DNA of 64,000 nucleotides from Sipunculus nudus (Eukaryota; Annelida; Sipuncula; Golfingiida; Sipunculidae): contig CM049317.1 of assembly GCA_026874595.1 (NCBI GenBank), forward strand, positions 62,783,118-62,847,117, read 5' to 3'. A model generated the notes under the pieces. That model searched no databases and had not been told where the DNA came from. It worked only from the letters and a program-made list of their open reading frames with translations. The translations under genes and the position numbers were made by a program. Positions 1 through 12,000 of this stretch are shown in pieces (the stretch's first letter is position 1; every line of letters begins with the position of its first letter).

Positions 1-180
1 TGTATTTTCGGACTTTGGGGGGTCTAATAATGTCCGAAATGGTAAAACATTGTAGGTAAATTGTGTTAAAATTGGAAAATGGGCCAAAGAAATCAATAAA
101 TGACTTTTTTAAAAATAGCAGAATTATACATTACCGGTTTTGATTGAACAATATGGCCCTTACTTTTGATATTAATGTTC

Positions 181-230
181 ACTAACCGGGACTGCTGTGT
201 AGCCAGGGGACCCGTCTGTCCCCATATGGG
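181..230 (+). repeat. GC-rich core with short inverted repeat
   Basis: About 50 bp near 60% GC in an otherwise AT-rich monomer. GGGGAC (206-211) and GTCCCC (218-223) are perfect complements around a six-base loop CCGTCT. The stem is intact in classes A, C, E, K and P, where the second arm is GTCCCC. It is weakened in those with GTCTCC, GTCACC or GTACCC. The flanking CATATG is palindromic, and CACCATATGGTTC classes contain the ten-base palindrome ACCATATGGT. Confidence 0.7.
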
Positions 231-243
231 TCATATCAGTGTG

Positions 244-254
244 TTTTTTTTTTT
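244..254 (+). repeat. Class A poly-T tract (11 T)
   Basis: Replaces the TATTTTTAGG present in other classes between CAGTGTG and GGAAAATGC. Equivalent tracts in other class A or A/B monomers vary from 10 to 12 T: 10 in blocks 2 and 3, 12 in blocks 4 and 5, 11 in block 7. This variation accounts for the 378-381 bp size of these monomers. Confidence 0.85.
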
Positions 255-380
255 GGGAAAATGCTGCATTTCTGTTGTGATTTTGCCGTAAGCAAAGAAT
301 AAGCAAAGCATAAGCAAAGTGTAAGCAATGGGATTATGCCTTCTAAATTGCTTTTTGGCACCACTTTCTGAAGAAAACAA

Positions 381-756
381 TGTACTTTTGGACTTTGTGG
401 GGGTCCCATAATGTCAGAAATGGTGAAACACTGTAGGTAAATTCTGATAAAATTAGAAAATGGGTCCCAGGAATCAATAAATGACTTTTTTAAAGTAGCA
501 GAATTTTACATTTGTGGTTTTGATTGAACGATATTGCCCTTACTTTTGATATTAATATTCACTAACCGGGACTTCTGTGTAGCCAGGGGAACCGTCTGTC
601 TCCATATGGGTCATATCAGTGTATATTTTTAGGAAAATGCTGCATTTCTGTTGTGATTTTGCGGTAAGCAAAGAATAAGCAGACCATAAGCAAAGTGTAA
701 GCAAAGGGATTATGTCTTAATAATTGCTTTTTGGCACCATTTTCTGAAAAAAATAT
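381..756 (+). repeat. Monomer class B
   Basis: Diagnostic features are TGTACTTTTGG, TTTGTGGGGGTCCCATAATG, CTGATAAAATTAG, TTTACATTTGTGG, ATATTCACTAACC, ACTTCTGTG, GGGGAACCGT, GCGGTAAGC, GCAGACCATAAG and GTCTTAATAATTGC. It shares the CCCAGGAATC and TTTGTGG features with class F, so the two are sister classes. Complete copies are at 381, 9401 and 18050 only; further right only its last part remains in A/B fusions. Confidence 0.87.
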
Positions 757-1418
757 TGTATTTTTGGGCTTTGCGGGGGTCTAATAATGTCAGAAATGGT
801 GAAACACTGAAAGTAAATTGTGTTAAAATTGGAAAATGTGTCCAATAAATCAATAATGACTTTTTTAAAAATTGCAGAATTATACATTCGCGGTTTTGAT
901 TGAACGATATTGCCCTTACTTTTGATATTAATGTTCACTGACCGGGACTGCTGTGTAGCTAGGGGACCCGTCTGTCCCCCCTTTGGGTCATATCAGTGTG
1001 TATTTTTAGGAAAATGCTGCATTTCTGTTGTGATTTTGCCGTAAGCAAAGAATAAGCAAAGAATCAGCAAAGTGTAAGCAAAGGTATTATGCCTTCATAA
1101 TTGCTTTTTTTTCTCCATTTTCTGAAGAAATAATGTATTTTTGGACTTTGCGGGGGTCTAATAATTTCAGAAATGGTAAAACATTGTAAGTTAATTGTGT
1201 CAAAATTGGAAAATGGGTCCAAGAAATCAATAAATGACTTTTTTAAAAATATAAGAATTATACATTTGCGGTTTTGATTGAACGATATTGCCCTTACTTT
1301 TGATATTAATGTTCACTAACCGGGACTGCTGTGTAGCCAGGGGACCCGTCTGTACCCATATGGGTCATATCAGTGTGTATTTTTAGGAAAATGCTTCATT
1401 TCTGTTGTGATTTTGCCA

Positions 1419-1449
1419 TAAGCAAAGCATCAGCAAAGTGTAAGCAAAG
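1419..1449 (+). repeat. Three-unit version of the 11-bp subrepeat
   Basis: Class D at 1134 has only three units (1419-1427, 1430-1438, 1441-1449), which makes this monomer 365 bp instead of 376. The same contraction is in the class D copies at 10154 and 22564. The C/D chimera at 18426 also has three, with a different unit missing. Replication slippage or exchange between units would cause it. Confidence 0.88.
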
Positions 1450-4400
1450 GGATTATGCCTTCATAGTTGCTTTTTTTCACCATTTTCTGAAGAAATAATG
1501 TATTTTTGGACTTTGCGGAGGTATAATAATGTCAGAAATGGTAAAACATTGTAGGTTAATTGTGTTAAAATTGGAAAATGGGTTCAAGAAATCAATAAAT
1601 GACTTTTTTAAAAATAGAAGAATTATATATTTGCGGTCTTTATTGAACGATATTGCCCTTACTTTTGATATTAATGTTCACTGACCGGGACTGCTGTGTA
1701 GCTAGGGGACCCGTCTGTCCCCCCTTTGGGTCATATCAGTGTGTATTTTAAGGAAAATGCTGCATTTCTGTTGTGATTTTGCCGTAAGCAAAGAATAAGC
1801 AAAGAATCAGCAAAGTGTAAGCAAAGGGATTATGCCTTCATAATAGCTTTTTTTCTCCATTTTCTGAAGAAAACAATGTACTTTTGGACTTTGCGGGGGT
1901 CTAATAATGTCAGAAATGGTCAAACACTGTAGGTAAATTCTGTTAAAATTAGAAAATGGGTCCCAGGAATATATAAATGACTGTTTTAAGTAGCAGAATT
2001 TTACATTTGTGGTTTTGATTGAACGATATTGCCCTTACTTTCGATATTAATATTCACTAACCGGGACTGCAGTGTAGCCAGGGGACCCGTCTGTCTCCAT
2101 ATGGGTCATATCAGTGTGTATTTTTAGGAAAATGCTGCATTTCTGTTGTGATTTTGCCGTAAGCAAAGAATAAGCAAAGAATCAGCAAAGTGTAAGCAAA
2201 GGGATTATGCCTTCATAATTGCTTTTTTTTCTCCATTTTCTGAAGAAATAATGTATTTTTGGACTTTGCGGGGGTCTAATAATTTCAGAAATGGTAAAAC
2301 ATTGTAGGTAAATTGTTTCAAAATTGGAAAATGGGTCCAAGAAATCAATAAATGACTTTTTTAAAAATATAAGAATTATACATTTGCGGTTTTGATTGAA
2401 CGATATTGCCCTTACTTTTGATATTAATGTTCACTAACCGGGACTGCTGTGTAGCCAGGGGACCCGTCTGTACCCATATGGGTCATATCAGTGTGTATTT
2501 TTAGGAAAATGCTTCATTTCTGTTGTGATTTTGCCATAAGCAAAGAATAAGCAAAGCATCAGCAAAGTGTAAGCAAAGGGATTATGCCTTCATAGTTGCT
2601 TTTTTTCACCATTTTCTGAAGAAATAATGTATTTTTGGACTTTGCGGAGGTATAATAATGTCAGAAATGGTAAAACATTGTAGGTTAATTGTGTTAAAAT
2701 TGGAAAATGGGTTCAAGAAATCAATAAATGACTTTTTTAAAAATAGAAGAATTATATATTTGCGGTTTTGATTGAACGATATTGCCCTTACTTTTGATAT
2801 TAATGTTCACTGACCGGGACTGCTGTGTAGCTAGGGGACCCGTCTGTCCCCCCTTTGGGTCATATCAGTGTGTATTTTAAGGAAAATGCTGCATTTCTGT
2901 TGTGATTTTGCCGTAAGCAAAGAATAAGCAAAGAATCAGCAAAGTGTAAGCAAAGGGATTATGCCTTCATAATAGCTTTTTTTCTCCATTTTCTGAAGAA
3001 AACAATGTACTTTTGGACTTTGCGGGGGTCTAATAATGTCAGAAATGATCAAACACTGTAGGTAAATTCTGTTAAAATTAGAAAATGGGTCCCAGGAATC
3101 AATAAATGACTGTTTTAAGTAGCAGAATTTTACATTTGTGGTTTTGATTGAACGATATTGCCCTTACTTTCGATATTAATATTCACTAACCGGGACTGCA
3201 GTGTAGCCAGGCGACCCGTCTGTCTCCATATGGGTCATATCAGTGTGTATTTTTAGGAAAATGCTGCATTTCTGTTGTGATTTTGCCGTAAGCAAAGAAT
3301 AAGCAAAGCATAAGCAAGGTGTAAGCAAAGGGATTATGCCTTCATAATTGCTCTTTGGCACCATTTTCTAAAGAAATAATGTATTTTTGGACTTTGCGGG
3401 GGTCTTATAATGTCAGAAATGGTAAAACATTGTAGGTAAATTGTGTTAAAATTGGAAAATGGGTCAAAGAAATCAATAAATGACTTTTTTAAAAATAGAA
3501 GAATTATACATGTGCGGTTTTGATTGAACGATATTGCCCTTACTTTTGATATTAATGACTAACCGGGACTGCTATGTAGCCAGGGGACCCGTCTGTCCCC
3601 ATATGGGTCATATCAGTGTGTATTTTTAGGAAAATGCTGCATTTCTGTTGTGATTTTGCCGTAAGCAAAGAATAAGCAGAGCATCAGCAAAGTGTAAGCA
3701 AAGGGATTATGCTTTCATGATTGCTTTTTGGCACCATTTTCTGAAGAAATAATGTATTTTTGGACTTTGCGGGGGTCTTATGTCAGAAATGGTAAAACAC
3801 TGTAGGTAAATTGTGTTAAAATTGGAAAATGAGTCCAAGAAATCAATAAATGACTTTTTTAAAAATAGCAGAATTATACATTATCGGTTTTGATTGAACG
3901 ATATTGCCCTTACTTTTGACATTAATGTTCACTAAACGTGACTGCTATGTAGCCAGGGGACCCGTCTGTCCCCATATGGGTCATATCAGTGTGTATTTTT
4001 AGGAAAATGCTGCATTTCTGTTGTGATTTTGCCGTAAGCAAAGAATAAGCAAAGCATCAGCAAAGTGTAAGCAAAGGGATTATGCTTTCATGACTGCTTT
4101 TTGGCACCATTTTCTTAAGAAATAATGTATTTTTGCACTTTGCGATGGTCTAATAATGTCAGAAATGGTAAAACACTGTAAGTAAATTGTGTTAAAATTG
4201 GAAAATCGGTCCAAGAAATCAATAAATGACTTTTTTAAAAATAGCAGAATTATACATTATCGGTTTTGATCGAACGATATTGCCCTTACTTTTGATATTA
4301 ATGTTCACTTTCCGGGACTGCTGTGTAGCCAGGGGACCCGTCTGTCACCATATGGTTCTTATCAGTGTGTATTTATAGGAAAATGCTGCATTTCTGTTGT

Positions 4401-6385
4401 GATTTTCCCGTAAGCAAAGAATTAGCAAAGCATCAGCAAGGTGTAAGCAAAGGGATTATGCCTTCATAATTGCTCTTTGGCACCATTTTCTGAATAAATA
4501 ATGTATTTTTGGGCATGGGGGGGGGGGTCTAATTATGTCAGAAATGGTGAAACACTGTAGGTAAATTGTGTTAAAATTGGAAAATGGGTCCAATAAATCA
4601 ATAAATGACTTTTTAAAATTTGGAGAATTATATATTACCGGTTTTGATTGAACAATATTGCCCTTATTTTTGATATTAATGGTCACTTTCCGGGACTGCT
4701 GTGTAGCCAGGGGACCCGTCTGTCTCCATATGGTTCATATCAGTGTGTATTTTTAGGAAAATGCTGCATTTCTGTTGTGAATTTGCCGTAAGCAAAGAAT
4801 AAGCAAAGCATCAGCAAAGTGTAAGTAAAGGGATTATGCCTTCATAATTGCTTTTTTTCACCATTTTCTGAAGAAATAATGTATTTTTGGACTTTGCGGG
4901 GGTCTAATAATGTCAGAAATGGTAAAACATTGTAGGTAAATTGTGTTAAAATTGGAGAATGGGTCAATGAAATCAATAGATGACTTTTTTTAAAAATAGC
5001 AGAATTATACATTTCCGGTTTTGATTGAACGATATTGCCCTTACTTTTTAATATTAATGTTCACTATCCGGGACTGCTGTGTAGCCAGGGGACCCGTCTG
5101 TCACCATTTGGTTCTTATCAGTGTGTATTTTTAGGAAAATGCTGCATTTCTGTTGTGATTTTGCCGTAAGGAAAGAATTAGCAAAGCATCAGCAAAGTGT
5201 AAGCAAAGGGATTATGCTTTCATAGTTGATTTTTTTCACCATTTTCTGAAGAAATAATGTATTTTTGGACTTTGCGGGGGTCTTATAATGCCAGAAATGG
5301 TAAAACACTGTAAGTAAATTGTGTTAAAATTGGAAAATGGGTCCAAGAAATCAATAAATGACTTTTTAAAAAATAGCAGAATTATACATTATCGGTTTTG
5401 ATCGAACGATATTGCCCTTACTTTTGATATTAATGTTCACTTTCCGGGACTGCTGTGTAGCCAGGGGACCCGTCTGTCACCATATGCTTCTTATCAGTGT
5501 GTATTTATAGGAAAATGCTGCATTTCTGTTGTGATTTTGCCGTAAGCAAAGAATTAGCAAAGCATAAGCAAGGTGTAAGCAAAGGGATTATGCCTTCATA
5601 ATTGCTCTTTGGCACCATTTTCTAAAGAAATAATGTATTTTTGGACTTTGCGGGGGTCTTATAATGTCAGAAATGATAAAACATTGTAGGTAAATTGTGT
5701 TAAAATTGGAAAATGGGTCAAAGAAATCAATAAATGACTTTTTTAAAAATAGAAGAATTATACATGTGCGGTTTTGATTGAACGATATTGCCCTTACTTT
5801 TGATATTAATGACTAACCGGGACTGCTATGTAGCCAGGGGACCCGTCTGTCCCCATATGGGTCATATCAGTGTGTATTTTTAGGAAAATGCTGCATTTCT
5901 GTTGTGATTTTGCCGTAAGCAAAGAATAAGCAGAGCATCAGCAAAGTGTAAGCAAAGGGATTATGCTTTCATGATTGCTTTTTGGCACCATTTTCTGAAG
6001 AAATAATGTATTTTTGGACTTTGGGGGGGGGGTCTAATAATGTCAGAAATGGTAAAACACTGTAGGTAAATTGTGTTAAAATTGGAAAATGAGTCCAAGA
6101 AATCAATAAATGACTTTTTTAAAAATAGCAGAATTATACATTATCGGTTTTGATTGAACGATATTGCCCTTACTTTTGATATTAATGTTCACTATCCGGG
6201 ACTGCTGTGTAGCCAGGGGACCCGTCTGTCACCATATGGTTCTTATCAGTGTGTATTTATAGGAAAATGCTCCATTTCTGTTGTGATTTTGCCGTAAGCA
6301 AAGAATTAGCAAAGCATCAGCAAGGTGTAAGCAAAGGGATTATGCCTTCATAATTGCTCTTTGGCACCATTTTCTGAATAAATAA

Positions 6386-7140
6386 TGTATTTTTGGGCAT
6401 TGGGGGGGGGGTCTAATTATGTCAGAAATGGTGAAACACTGTAGGTAAATTGTGTTAAAATTGGAAAATGGGTCCAATAAATCAATAAATGACTTTTTAA
6501 AAATTGCAGAATTATACATTACCGGTTTTGATTGAACAATATTGCCCTTATTTTTGATATTAATGGTCACTAACCGGGACTGCTGTGTAGCCAGGGGACC
6601 AGTCTGTCTCTATATGGTTCATATCAGTGTGTATTTTTAGGAAAATGCTGCATTTCTGTTGTGATTTTGCCGTAAGCAAAGAATAAGCAAAGAATCAGCA
6701 AAGTGTAAGCAAAGGGATTATGCCTTCATAATAGCTTTTTTTCTCCATTTTCTGAAGAAAACAATGTACTTTTGGACTTTGCGGGGGTCTAATAATGTCA
6801 GAAATGGTCAAACACTGTAGGTAAATTGTGTTAAAATTGGAAAATGAGTCCAAGAAATCAATAAATGACTTTTTTAAAAATAGCAGAATTATACATTATC
6901 GGTTTTGATTGAACGATATTGCCCTTACTTTTGATATTAATGTTCACTATCCGGGACTGCTGTGTAGCCAGGGGACCCGTCTGTCACCATATGGTTCTTA
7001 TCAGTGTGTATTTATAGGAAAATGCTGCATTTCTGTTGTGATTTTGCCGTAAGCAAAGAATTAGCAAAGCATCAGCAAGGTGTAAGCAAAGGGATTATGC
7101 CTTCATAATTGCTCTTTGGCACCATTTTCTGAATAAATAA
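6386..7140 (+). repeat. 755-bp chimeric dimer (R/E + F/Q), first copy
   Basis: The first monomer starts as class R (CATT plus 10 G, TTACCGG, GGTCAC) and ends as class E (AGAATCAGC, CATAATAGC, GAAGAAAACAA). The second starts as class F (TGTACTTTTGG, GGTCAAACAC) and ends as class Q (ATGAGTCC, CACTATCC, GAATAAATAA). The E-to-F boundary is thus transplanted between the normal Q and R positions. The pair carries the private core variant GGGGACCAGTCTGTCTCTATATGG. Confidence 0.88.
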
Positions 7141-7892
7141 TGTATTTTTGGGCATGGGGGGGGTCTAATTATGTCAGAAATGGTGAAACACTGTAGGTAA
7201 ATTGTGTTAAAATTGGAAAATGGGTCCAATAAATCAATAAATGACTTTTTAAAAATTGCAGAATTATACATTACCGGTTTTGATTGAACAATATTGCCCT
7301 TATTTTTGATATTAATGGTCACTAACCGGGACTGCTGTGTAGCCAGGGGACCAGTCTGTCTCTATATGGTTCATATCAGTGTGTATTTTTAGGAAAATGC
7401 TGCATTTCTGTTGTGATTTTGCCGTAAGCAAAGAATAAGCAAAGAATCAGCAAAGTGTAAGCAAAGGGATTATGCCTTCATAATAGCTTTTTTTCTCCAT
7501 TTTCTGAAGAAAACAATGTACTTTTGGACTTTGCGGGGGTCTAATAATGTCAGAAATGGTCAAACACTGTAGGTAAATTGTGTTAAAATTGGAAAATGAG
7601 TCCAAGAAATCAATAAATGACTTTTTTAAAAATAGCAGAATTATACATTATCGGTTTTGATTGAACGATATTGCCCTTACTTTTGATATTAATGTTCACT
7701 ATCCGGGACTGCTGTGTAGCCAGGGGACCCGTCTGTCACCATATGGTTCTTATCAGTGTGTATTTATAGGAAAATGCTGCATTTCTGTTGTGATTTTGCC
7801 GTAAGCAAAGAATTAGCAAAGCATCAGCAAGGTGTAAGCAAAGGGATTATGCCTTCATAATTGCTCTTTGGCACCATTTTCTGAATAAATAA
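7141..7892 (+). repeat. 755-bp chimeric dimer, second copy
   Basis: Repeats the preceding dimer including the private CCAGTCTGTCTCTATATGG variant. The main difference is the G-tract, 8 G after CAT against 10 G after CATT. Only one such dimer occurs in block 2 (15785-16540, where the core reads GGGGACCCGTC), so the duplication is specific to block 1. Confidence 0.88.
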
Positions 7893-9022
7893 TGTATTTT
7901 TGGGCATGGGGGGGGGTCTAATTATGTCAGAAATGGTGAAACACTGTAGGTAAATTGTGTTAAAATTGGAAAATGGGTCCAATAAATCAATAAATGACTT
8001 TTTAAAAATTGCAGAATTATACATTACCGGTTTTGATTGAACAATATTGCCCTTATTTTTGATATTAATGGTCACTAACCGGGACTGCTGTGTAGCCAGG
8101 GGACCCGTCTGTCTCCATATGGTTCATATCAGTGTGTATTTTTAGGAAAATGCTGCATTTCTGTTGTGAATTTGCCGTAAGCAAAGAATAAGCAAAGGAT
8201 CAGCAAAGTGTAAGTAAAGGGATTATGCCTTCATAATTGCTTTTTTTCACCATTTTCTGAAGAAATAATGTATTTTTGGACTTTGCGGGGGTCTAATAAT
8301 GTCAGAAATGGTAAAACATTGTAGGTAAATTGTGTTAAAATTGGAGAATGGGTCAAAGAAATCAATAAATGACTTTTTTTAAAAATAGCAGAATAATACA
8401 TTTCCGGTTTTGATTGAACGATATTGCCCTTACTTTTGATATTAATGTTCACTATCCGGGACTGCTGTGTAGCCAGGGGACCCGTCTGTCACCATTTGGT
8501 TCTTATCAGTGTGTATTTTTAGTAAAATGCTGCATTTCTGTTGTGATTTTGCCGTAAGGAAAGAATTAGCAAAGCATCAGCAAAGTGTAAGCAAAGGGAT
8601 TATGCTTTCATAGTTGATTTTTTTCACCATTTTCTGAAGAAATAATGTATTTTTGGACTTTGCGGGGGTCTAATAATGCCAGAAATGGTAAAACACTGTA
8701 GGTAAATTGTGTTAAAATTGGAAAATGGGTCCAAGAATTCAAGAAATGACTTTTTTTAAAAATTGCATAACTATACATTATCGGTTTTGATTGAACGATA
8801 TTGCCCTTACTTTTGATATTAATGTTCACTTTCCGGGACTGATGTGTAGCCAGGGGACCCGTCTGTCACCATATGGTTCTTATCAGTGTGTATTTTTAGG
8901 AAAATGCTGCATTTCTGTTGTGATTTTGCCGTAAGCAAAGAATTAGCAAAGCATCAGCAAAGTGTAAGCAAAGGGATTATGCCTTCATAGTTGCTTTTTT
9001 TCACCATTTTCTGAAGAAATCA

Positions 9023-12000
9023 TGTATTTTCGGACTTTGGGGGGTCTAATAATGTCCGAAATGGTAAAACATTGTAGGTAAATTGTGTTAAAATTGGAAA
9101 ATGGGCCAAAGAAATCAATAAATGACTTTTTTAAAAATAGCAGAATTATACATTACCGGTTTTGATTGAACAATATGGCCCTTACTTTTGATATTAATGT
9201 TCACTAACCGGGACTGCTGTGTAGCCAGGGGACCCGTCTGTCCCCATATGGGTCATATCAGTGTGTTTTTTTTTTGGAAAATGCTGCATTTCTGTTGTGA
9301 TTTTGCCGTAAGCAAAGAATAAGCAAAGCATAAGCAAAGTGTAAGCAATGGGATTATGCCTTCTAAATTGCTTTTTGGCACCACTTTCTGAAGAAAACAA
9401 TGTACTTTTGGACTTTGTGGGGGTCCCATAATGTCAGAAATGGTGAAACACTGTAGGTAAATTCTGATAAAATTAGAAAATGGGTCCCAGGAATCAATAA
9501 ATGACTTTTTTAAAGTAGCAGAATTTTACATTTGTGGTTTTGATTGAACGATATTGCCCTTACTTTTGATATTAATATTCACTAACCGGGACTTCTGTGT
9601 AGCCAGGGGAACCGTCTGTCTCCATATGGGTCATATCAGTGTATATTTTTAGGAAAATGCTGCATTTCTGTTGTGATTTTGCGGTAAGCAAAGAATAAGC
9701 AGACCATAAGCAAAGTGTAAGCAAAGGGATTATGTCTTAATAATTGCTTTTTGGCACCATTTTCTGAAAAAAATATTGTATTTTTGGGCTTTGCGGGGGT
9801 CTAATAATGTCAGAAATGGTGAAACACTGAAAGTAAATTGTGTTAAAATTGGAAAATGTGTCCAATAAATCAATAATGACTTTTTTAAAAATTGCAGAAT
9901 TATACATTCGCGGTTTTGATTGAACGATATTGCCCTTACTTTTGATATTAATGTTCACTGACCGGGACTGCTGTGTAGCTAGGGGACCCGTCTGTCCCCC
10001 CTTTGGGTCATATCAGTGTGTATTTTTAGGAAAATGCTGCATTTCTGTTGTGATTTTGCCGTAAGCAAAGAATAAGCAAAGAATCAGCAAAGTGTAAGCA
10101 AAGGTATTATGCCTTCATAATTGCTTTTTTTTCTCCATTTTCTGAAGAAATAATGTATTTTTGGACTTTGCGGGGGTCTAATAATTTCAGAAATGGTAAA
10201 ACATTGTAAGTTAATTGTGTCAAAATTGGAAAATGGGTCCAAGAAATCAATAAATGACTTTTTTAAAAATATAAGAATTATACATTTGCGGTTTTGATTG
10301 AACGATATTGCCCTTACTTTTGATATTAATGTTCACTAACCGGGACTGCTGTGTAGCCAGGGGACCCGTCTGTACCCATATGGGTCATATCAGTGTGTAT
10401 TTTTAGGAAAATGCTTCATTTCTGTTGTGATTTTGCCATAAGCAAAGCATCAGCAAAGTGTAAGCAAAGGGATTATGCCTTCATAGTTGCTTTTTTTCAC
10501 CATTTTCTGAAGAAATAATGTATTTTTGGACTTTGCGGAGGTATAATAATGTCAGAAATGGTAAAACATTGTAGGTTAATTGTGTTAAAATTGGAAAATG
10601 GGTTCAAGAAATCAATAAATGACTTTTTTAAAAATAGAAGAATTATATATTTGCGGTCTTTATTGAACGATATTGCCCTTACTTTTGATATTAATGTTCA
10701 CTGACCGGGACTGCTGTGTAGCTAGGGGACCCGTCTGTCCCCCCTTTGGGTCATATCAGTGTGTATTTTAAGGAAAATGCTGCATTTCTGTTGTGATTTT
10801 GCCGTAAGCAAAGAATAAGCAAAGAATCAGCAAAGTGTAAGCAAAGGGATTATGCCTTCATAATAGCTTTTTTTCTCCATTTTCTGAAGAAAACAATGTA
10901 CTTTTGGACTTTGCGGGGGTCTAATAATGTCAGAAATGGTCAAACACTGTAGGTAAATTCTGTTAAAATTAGAAAATGGGTCCCAGGAATATATAAATGA
11001 CTGTTTTAAGTAGCAGAATTTTACATTTGTGGTTTTGATTGAACGATATTGCCCTTACTTTCGATATTAATATTCACTAACCGGGACTGCAGTGTAGCCA
11101 GGGGACCCGTCTGTCTCCATATGGGTCATATCAGTGTGTATTTTTAGGAAAATGCTGCATTTCTGTTGTGATTTTGCCGTAAGCAAAGAATAAGCAAAGA
11201 ATCAGCAAAGTGTAAGCAAAGGGATTATGCCTTCATAATTGCTTTTTTTTCTCCATTTTCTGAAGAAATAATGTATTTTTGGACTTTGCGGGGGTCTAAT
11301 AATTTCAGAAATGGTAAAACATTGTAGGTAAATTGTTTCAAAATTGGAAAATGGGTCCAAGAAATCAATAAATGACTTTTTTAAAAATATAAGAATTATA
11401 CATTTGCGGTTTTGATTGAACGATATTGCCCTTACTTTTGATATTAATGTTCACTAACCGGGACTGCTGTGTAGCCAGGGGACCCGTCTGTACCCATATG
11501 GGTCATATCAGTGTGTATTTTTAGGAAAATGCTTCATTTCTGTTGTGATTTTGCCATAAGCAAAGAATAAGCAAAGCATCAGCAAAGTGTAAGCAAAGGG
11601 ATTATGCCTTCATAGTTGCTTTTTTTCACCATTTTCTGAAGAAATAATGTATTTTTGGACTTTGCGGAGGTATAATAATGTCAGAAATGGTAAAACATTG
11701 TAGGTTAATTGTGTTAAAATTGGAAAATGGGTTCAAGAAATCAATAAATGACTTTTTTAAAAATAGAAGAATTATATATTTGCGGTTTTGATTGAACGAT
11801 ATTGCCCTTACTTTTGATATTAATGTTCACTGACCGGGACTGCTGTGTAGCTAGGGGACCCGTCTGTCCCCCCTTTGGGTCATATCAGTGTGTATTTTAA
11901 GGAAAATGCTGCATTTCTGTTGTGATTTTGCCGTAAGCAAAGAATAAGCAAAGAATCAGCAAAGTGTAAGCAAAGGGATTATGCCTTCATAATAGCTTTT

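Larger units (their letters stand above)
1..380 (+). repeat. Monomer class A (unit-opening monomer)
   Basis: Representative of class A. Diagnostic features are TGTATTTTCGG at the start, GTCCGAAATGG, GGGCCAAAG, TTACCGG with GAACAATATGG, CCCCATATGGG, and an 11-T run where other classes have TGTATTTTTAGG. It closes with CTTCTAAATTGC and GAAGAAAACAA. Other full copies are at 9023 and 17672. At 28200, 46279 and 53824 only its first two thirds survive, fused to class B. Confidence 0.88.
1..9022 (+). repeat. HOR block 1, 24 monomers
   Basis: Monomer starts and classes: 1 A, 381 B, 757 C, 1134 D, 1499 E, 1877 F, 2252 D2, 2628 E, 3006 F, 3380 P, 3753 K, 4126 L, 4502 M, 4880 N, 5258 O, 5634 P, 6007 Q, 6386 R/E, 6765 F/Q, 7141 R/E, 7517 F/Q, 7893 R, 8269 S, 8646 T. 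The D-E-F triplet is duplicated. Classes G to J are missing after the second F, where P follows directly. The R/E plus F/Q chimeric dimer is present twice. The unit starts with TGTATTTTCGG at base 1, so the window happens to open exactly at a unit boundary in this phase. Confidence 0.9.
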
